Assembly: GCA_027257055.1 (NCBI GenBank)
Contig: JAPVLO010000162.1
Location: forward strand, 558,001 to 622,000
Length of the DNA stretch: 64,000 nucleotides
Source of the DNA: Cephalopachus bancanus
Taxonomy: Eukaryota > Chordata > Mammalia > Primates > Tarsiidae
Reading direction: 5' to 3'
The notes below the pieces were generated by a model. That model searched no databases, was not told the origin of the DNA, and saw nothing but the letters and a program-made list of their open reading frames with translations. Shown one piece after another: positions 36,070 to 64,000 of the stretch; within the stretch, counting starts at the first letter, position 1; every line of letters begins with the position of its first letter. The position numbers were made by a program, and so were the translations under genes.

Positions 36070-37350
36070 GAGATGGAGCTCAAGGTGAACCAGTTGGTGC
36101 CCAGGGTGTGATGGATGCCTGGGTGCACATGCCCTTGGGGGCTGTGGAGGAGTGCTATGTGTCAGAGCAGGACAGTGGTGAGCTGGCCCTGCCCACCCAC
36201 CCCTGCCAGGCCAGGACCCTCTGGGAAGGGGAGGGAATCATGGAGGCTTGGCTCACCTCCCACCCTCTGCCCACAGACAAGCACGCCATCTGCCTCATCC
36301 CCCGAGAGAATGGCGTGCACTCCATCGATGTCAAGTTCAACGGTGCCCACATCCCCAGAAGCCCCTTCAAGATCCCCGTGGGGGAGCAGAGCCAGGCTGG
36401 GGACCCAGGCTTGGTGTCAGCCTATGGCCCTGGGCTTGAGGGAGGCACTACTGGTGAGTGCCTGGAGCTGGGGAGCAGGAGCACCTGGGGAGTGCTCAGC
36501 CTCTAGTCCCTGATGCCTTGCTCTGGTGGCTGCCATGCTCCCTGAACTCCGAGTCCTCCCAGAAGCTGCCCAGAGGAGCTTGGGTCTGGCATCCCTTGGG
36601 TTGCAAGCCCTTCCTGCCCTCAGCCTTGCTACCTCTGGCCCCCCGGCATGTCACAGAGTTTAACGTGAACACCCTGAGCACCCTGTCCATCCAAGGTGCA
36701 GCTGGTCCCTGGCTGGGAATGGGCTGTGCTCCCAGAGTGCCCTAGAAGGAAGAGGGGGCAGGTAAGGGAGTGAGCCCCATGAGGTGACAGTGCTGGCTCA
36801 GGGCCTACTGCTCGGGGAAGGAGGAAGCCCCTCTCACCGGGTTCCTGGCCACTCCACTCTGCCCCTCAGGTCCCCGGCTGTTCTGCTGGAGACTGTGCCC
36901 AAGTCGTCCTCGGGCCGAGGTTCCAGTTCCAGTTCCATCCCCAAGTTCTCCAATGCCAGCAAGGTGGTGACACAGGGCCCCAGGCTGTCCCAGGCCTTTG
37001 TGGGCCAGACAGACTCCTTCACCGTGGACTGCAGCAAAGCAGGCAGGCTAGGGGAGAGGAGGGCATCTCCTGGGATGGACTTGTCTACAGGGTCGGGCGT
37101 GGGGGAGCAGACTGTGGGCCTGGGGGTCCTGATGTGAGCCCTCCCTCTGCCTCCGTCTCCAGGCACCAACATGATGATGGTGGGCGTGCACGGGCCCAAG
37201 ACCCCCTGCGAGGAGGTGTATGTGAAGCACATGGGGAACCGGGTGTACAACGTCACCTACACCGTCAAGGAGAAAGGGGACTACATCCTCATTGTCAAGT
37301 GGGGCGACGAAAGTGTCCCCGGGAGTCCCTTCAAGGTCAACGTGCCCTGA
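36070..37350 (+). pseudogene. FLNC: FLNC 3'-end processed-free duplicate (filamin C pseudogene, last exons)
   Basis: Genomic (intron-containing) copy of the last filamin C exons. Pieces: 36,070-36,177, 36,277-36,453 ([18 protein letters not shown]), a short remnant at 36,648-36,695 (EFNVNTL), 36,870-37,042 (hinge-2, SSIPKF.. to VDCSKAG), and 37,165-37,350 ([14 protein letters not shown].. ending SPFKVNVP and TGA), the dimerising last repeat. Lesions: an internal deletion with a 2-base frame change in the first piece, loss of most of the exon at 36.65 kb, and a GC instead of GT at the donor after 37,042. The last exon is almost perfectly preserved. A pseudogene of FLNC exons 46-48 in inverted orientation just upstream of KCP is described in human; this is the orthologous position. 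Confidence 0.92.
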
Positions 37351-37387
37351 ACCCAGGAGTGCCTCCCCAGCCTTGGCCTCCACCTCC

Positions 37388-37441
<54 letters not shown>

Positions 37442-39418
37442 CACATCCAGATGCACACGCACAGATTCAGATGCTGCAGAGACCTGCCTTGGGCGGGAAG
37501 TGAAGGCATGCCCCCCTGCCCCGACGCCCTCGGGGGTTGGAGGGCCTTGTTGGTCTCAGGGTAGTGTCCCTTCCCTGGATTGTGACAGGAGGGCTGACTG
37601 GGGCCAGGCTCAGGGGCAAAGGCTGGGACACAAAGAGTTGGATGAAGGCTGGAGGGCAGGGAAGCTCTAAGTATATTCCCGGTGTGACCCTGAGCTGCTT
37701 ACCTCGATTCTCTCAGGCTCCTCTATGTAAAATGGGAATAATGCCCCACCCACCCTTCACGGTCAAGGTGAAGATTAGAGGCGATATAATAGAAGTAATA
37801 CATGCTCACACCTCAGTGCCAGGCACCATGCTGAGTGCTCACCAGGCACTGATTTATTAACCCTCCCAAATGCTCTGTGAGGCAGTGCTGTCAACTGTCA
37901 CAGCTAAGAAGAGTCAGCCACCAGGAGTGACCTGCCTGAGTCACAGAGCAGTGAGCATCAGACCCAGATTGGCTCTGCCAGCCTCCCGGAAGATTTGCCT
38001 TAGGGGAAGCTCTCAGCGAACAGAAACCATTTTCCTTAAACCTGGTGGGGACAGCACTGCCACTCCCTTGTTCTTTTCCTGGTTGGTCGGCCCTGGTTTT
38101 CCTCTCTGTGACCCGGTTGAGTCAGGGTCTCTCCTCCCCCTGCCGCAAAGGGCTCGGTCAGGCCCTTTAGAGGCCCTGGATCTAGGGCAGAGAAGCTGCC
38201 CTCTCTTCATGAAGCCTTGAGATTTGCGGTAGTGGGCCAGGGAGACCTTTAGTCCCCGCCTGGGCTGGGGGGAGGGGGTGACTGGCTTCTGGACTTCACG
38301 GTAGGGAGGGGCTGCTCTGGCTGGATTTGCAGCTCCGCCCTCATATCCCTCTTCGCCTGAGAGCTCGGGGCCCCAGCCCTCTGCTTCCCAGCTGCACTGA
38401 GGAGTTTTCCAGCCTTGTGGGCCCACGTGGACAGCTGTCCTCACTTCCTCCCCTTGGCCCCCTCGCCTGCTGAGTTCAGGGCCCAGCCCTGCCCCCTACC
38501 CAGGCTCACCCGGCAACCCAGGTCTGAGGTCAGGGGCCACGATGTGGGGCTGGAACCAGCCAGTAAACGGGGGTCTTGGCATTTGGAGCTAAGCCTGAGG
38601 CTGTAGGGTGGGCAGGGGTGGTGAGTGGAGACAGAGAAAGAAACTTACAAGTGGAGAGAGGAGGACTCTGGGTGTTTGTTGTCTTTGTTGTTTGCTGAGC
38701 ATTTACCGTGTGCCTATCTGACCCCTACATTCTTTTTTTAACTTTAAAATTTTTAATTTTAAATATGTGGAGTACAATTCAGGGTTGGGTATACAAATGT
38801 TCATTATGCAGGTTCCCTTGTTGATGAGGGTGCCCCCCCACCCCAGCAGTTTCCCACTACTGCCAATCCCTTTCTTATAGTATTATGGTAATTGTTCAAA
38901 GGACCCCTAAATTCTTTGTCTATGTTATCTCACTTAATTCTCACTGCAAGTCTATAAATTAGGTGTGGCGACCCCCAGTTTACAGACAGAGAAACTGAGG
39001 CACAGACAAGTTAGTGATCTAAGACCACATGGAATTCGCTGAGCAGAGATTTGAACCTCCTGTCCACTTGTGAGAGAGGGGAGAACGCTCTTCTGGGAAC
39101 CCCAGGGCGACCGCTGTCCTATGGGCTGGTGGATTTGGATTTATTTGCAGGGTCTCTCCCTGGATCAAATGCAGGAGAGGCGGCCAGACCCTCCCCCCAC
39201 GCCCACCCCCACCCCCACCCCCTCCCCGCGGCTTCCCTCAGGCCGGGGCTGCTCTCCAGGGTCCCTCCCGCTGGAGGTGTCCATGGGCAGGCAAGCGCCG
39301 CTGGGGGGTTGAGCCCTCCCTGAACAAAGCCCGGGTGGGAGCGGCCTGTGTGTCCCCACCCCGCCTCCCCCAGCGCCCGCCGAGCCGCGACCACAGACGA
39401 CCGCGAGGCGGAGCTAGC
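37351..39418 (+). promoter_or_regulatory. KCP: KCP 5' flank and presumed promoter
   Basis: After a (CA)n tract (37,392-37,437) come MIR-like remnants (37,680-37,950 and 38,930-39,060) and a scrap of L1-like AT-rich DNA (38,730-38,900). CpG density rises from about 39,170 through the signal-peptide exon to 39,700, the natural place for the KCP start site. No TATA box is convincing. A C-rich run (39,196-39,228) could fold on the other strand as a G-quadruplex. Confidence 0.6.
37392..37437. repeat. (CA)n microsatellite
   Basis: About 23 CA units immediately 3' of the FLNC-derived stop codon. Confidence 0.95.

Positions 39419-64000
<24,582 letters not shown>

Noticed and set aside
37141..37350. 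Possibility that the FLNC fragment is a functional filamin exon of a new gene
   Set aside because: Upstream exons carry a frame change, a truncation and a lost donor, and there is no start codon; the good state of the last exon is better explained by conversion or chance.
37392..37437. CA-rich array considered as a CRISPR-like or satellite array
   Set aside because: Simple dinucleotide repeat with no spacers, in a primate genome.

Overview
The window reads as primate genomic DNA: dense dimeric Alu elements on both strands, MIR/L2 debris, an L1 3' fragment, spliced genes with long introns, and two recognisable vertebrate genes. The gene order matches human chromosome 7q32.1 (FLNC - ATP6V1F - KCP - FLNC pseudogene - IRF5), read on the opposite strand. 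It does not look human. The first residues of IRF5 and several DNA-binding-domain positions differ from human IRF5 as I remember it. The youngest Alus are of an unfamiliar type (they end ...gactccaactcaaaa and carry 'ggctgcggtggccgggagcgg'), which suggests a strepsirrhine (lemur-like) primate. The species call is inference.

Layout. 1-10,500 (- strand): the 5' half of IRF5, coding exons 2 to 7 (exon 7 runs off the left edge), intron 1 and a CpG-island promoter at about 9.2-10.5 kb. 10.5-31 kb: intergenic, mostly Alu, MIR and hAT-like elements plus an L1 3' fragment at 21.6-25.6 kb split by several Alus. 31-37.4 kb: a composite block of duplicated fragments from three genes: a KCP intron piece with one exon (- strand), the IRF5 promoter region (+ strand) and the FLNC 3' exons (+ strand). 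KCP and IRF5 fragments are inverted relative to their parents in this window; the FLNC fragment is inverted relative to FLNC as known in human. 39.4-64 kb (+ strand): KCP (Kielin/chordin-like protein), signal-peptide exon through about 20 VWC modules to the start of the VWD domain; the 3' end is outside the window.

How the genes work. IRF5 is an innate-immune transcription factor. KCP is a secreted BMP/TGF-beta modulator. They are unrelated neighbours that diverge from the intergenic interval. I placed 38 KCP coding exons by reading frame, splice sites and phase. All join in phase except exon 7 (45,875-45,970), which is one base short. A second, partial copy of that exon lies 0.9 kb downstream without the deletion. 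Either KCP is interrupted in this individual/species or the assembly has an error there.

The most interesting non-textbook structure is the 31-37.4 kb composite block. It carries an inverted copy of the IRF5 CpG-island promoter pointing toward KCP, and a solo LTR whose empty target site survives in the parental KCP intron.
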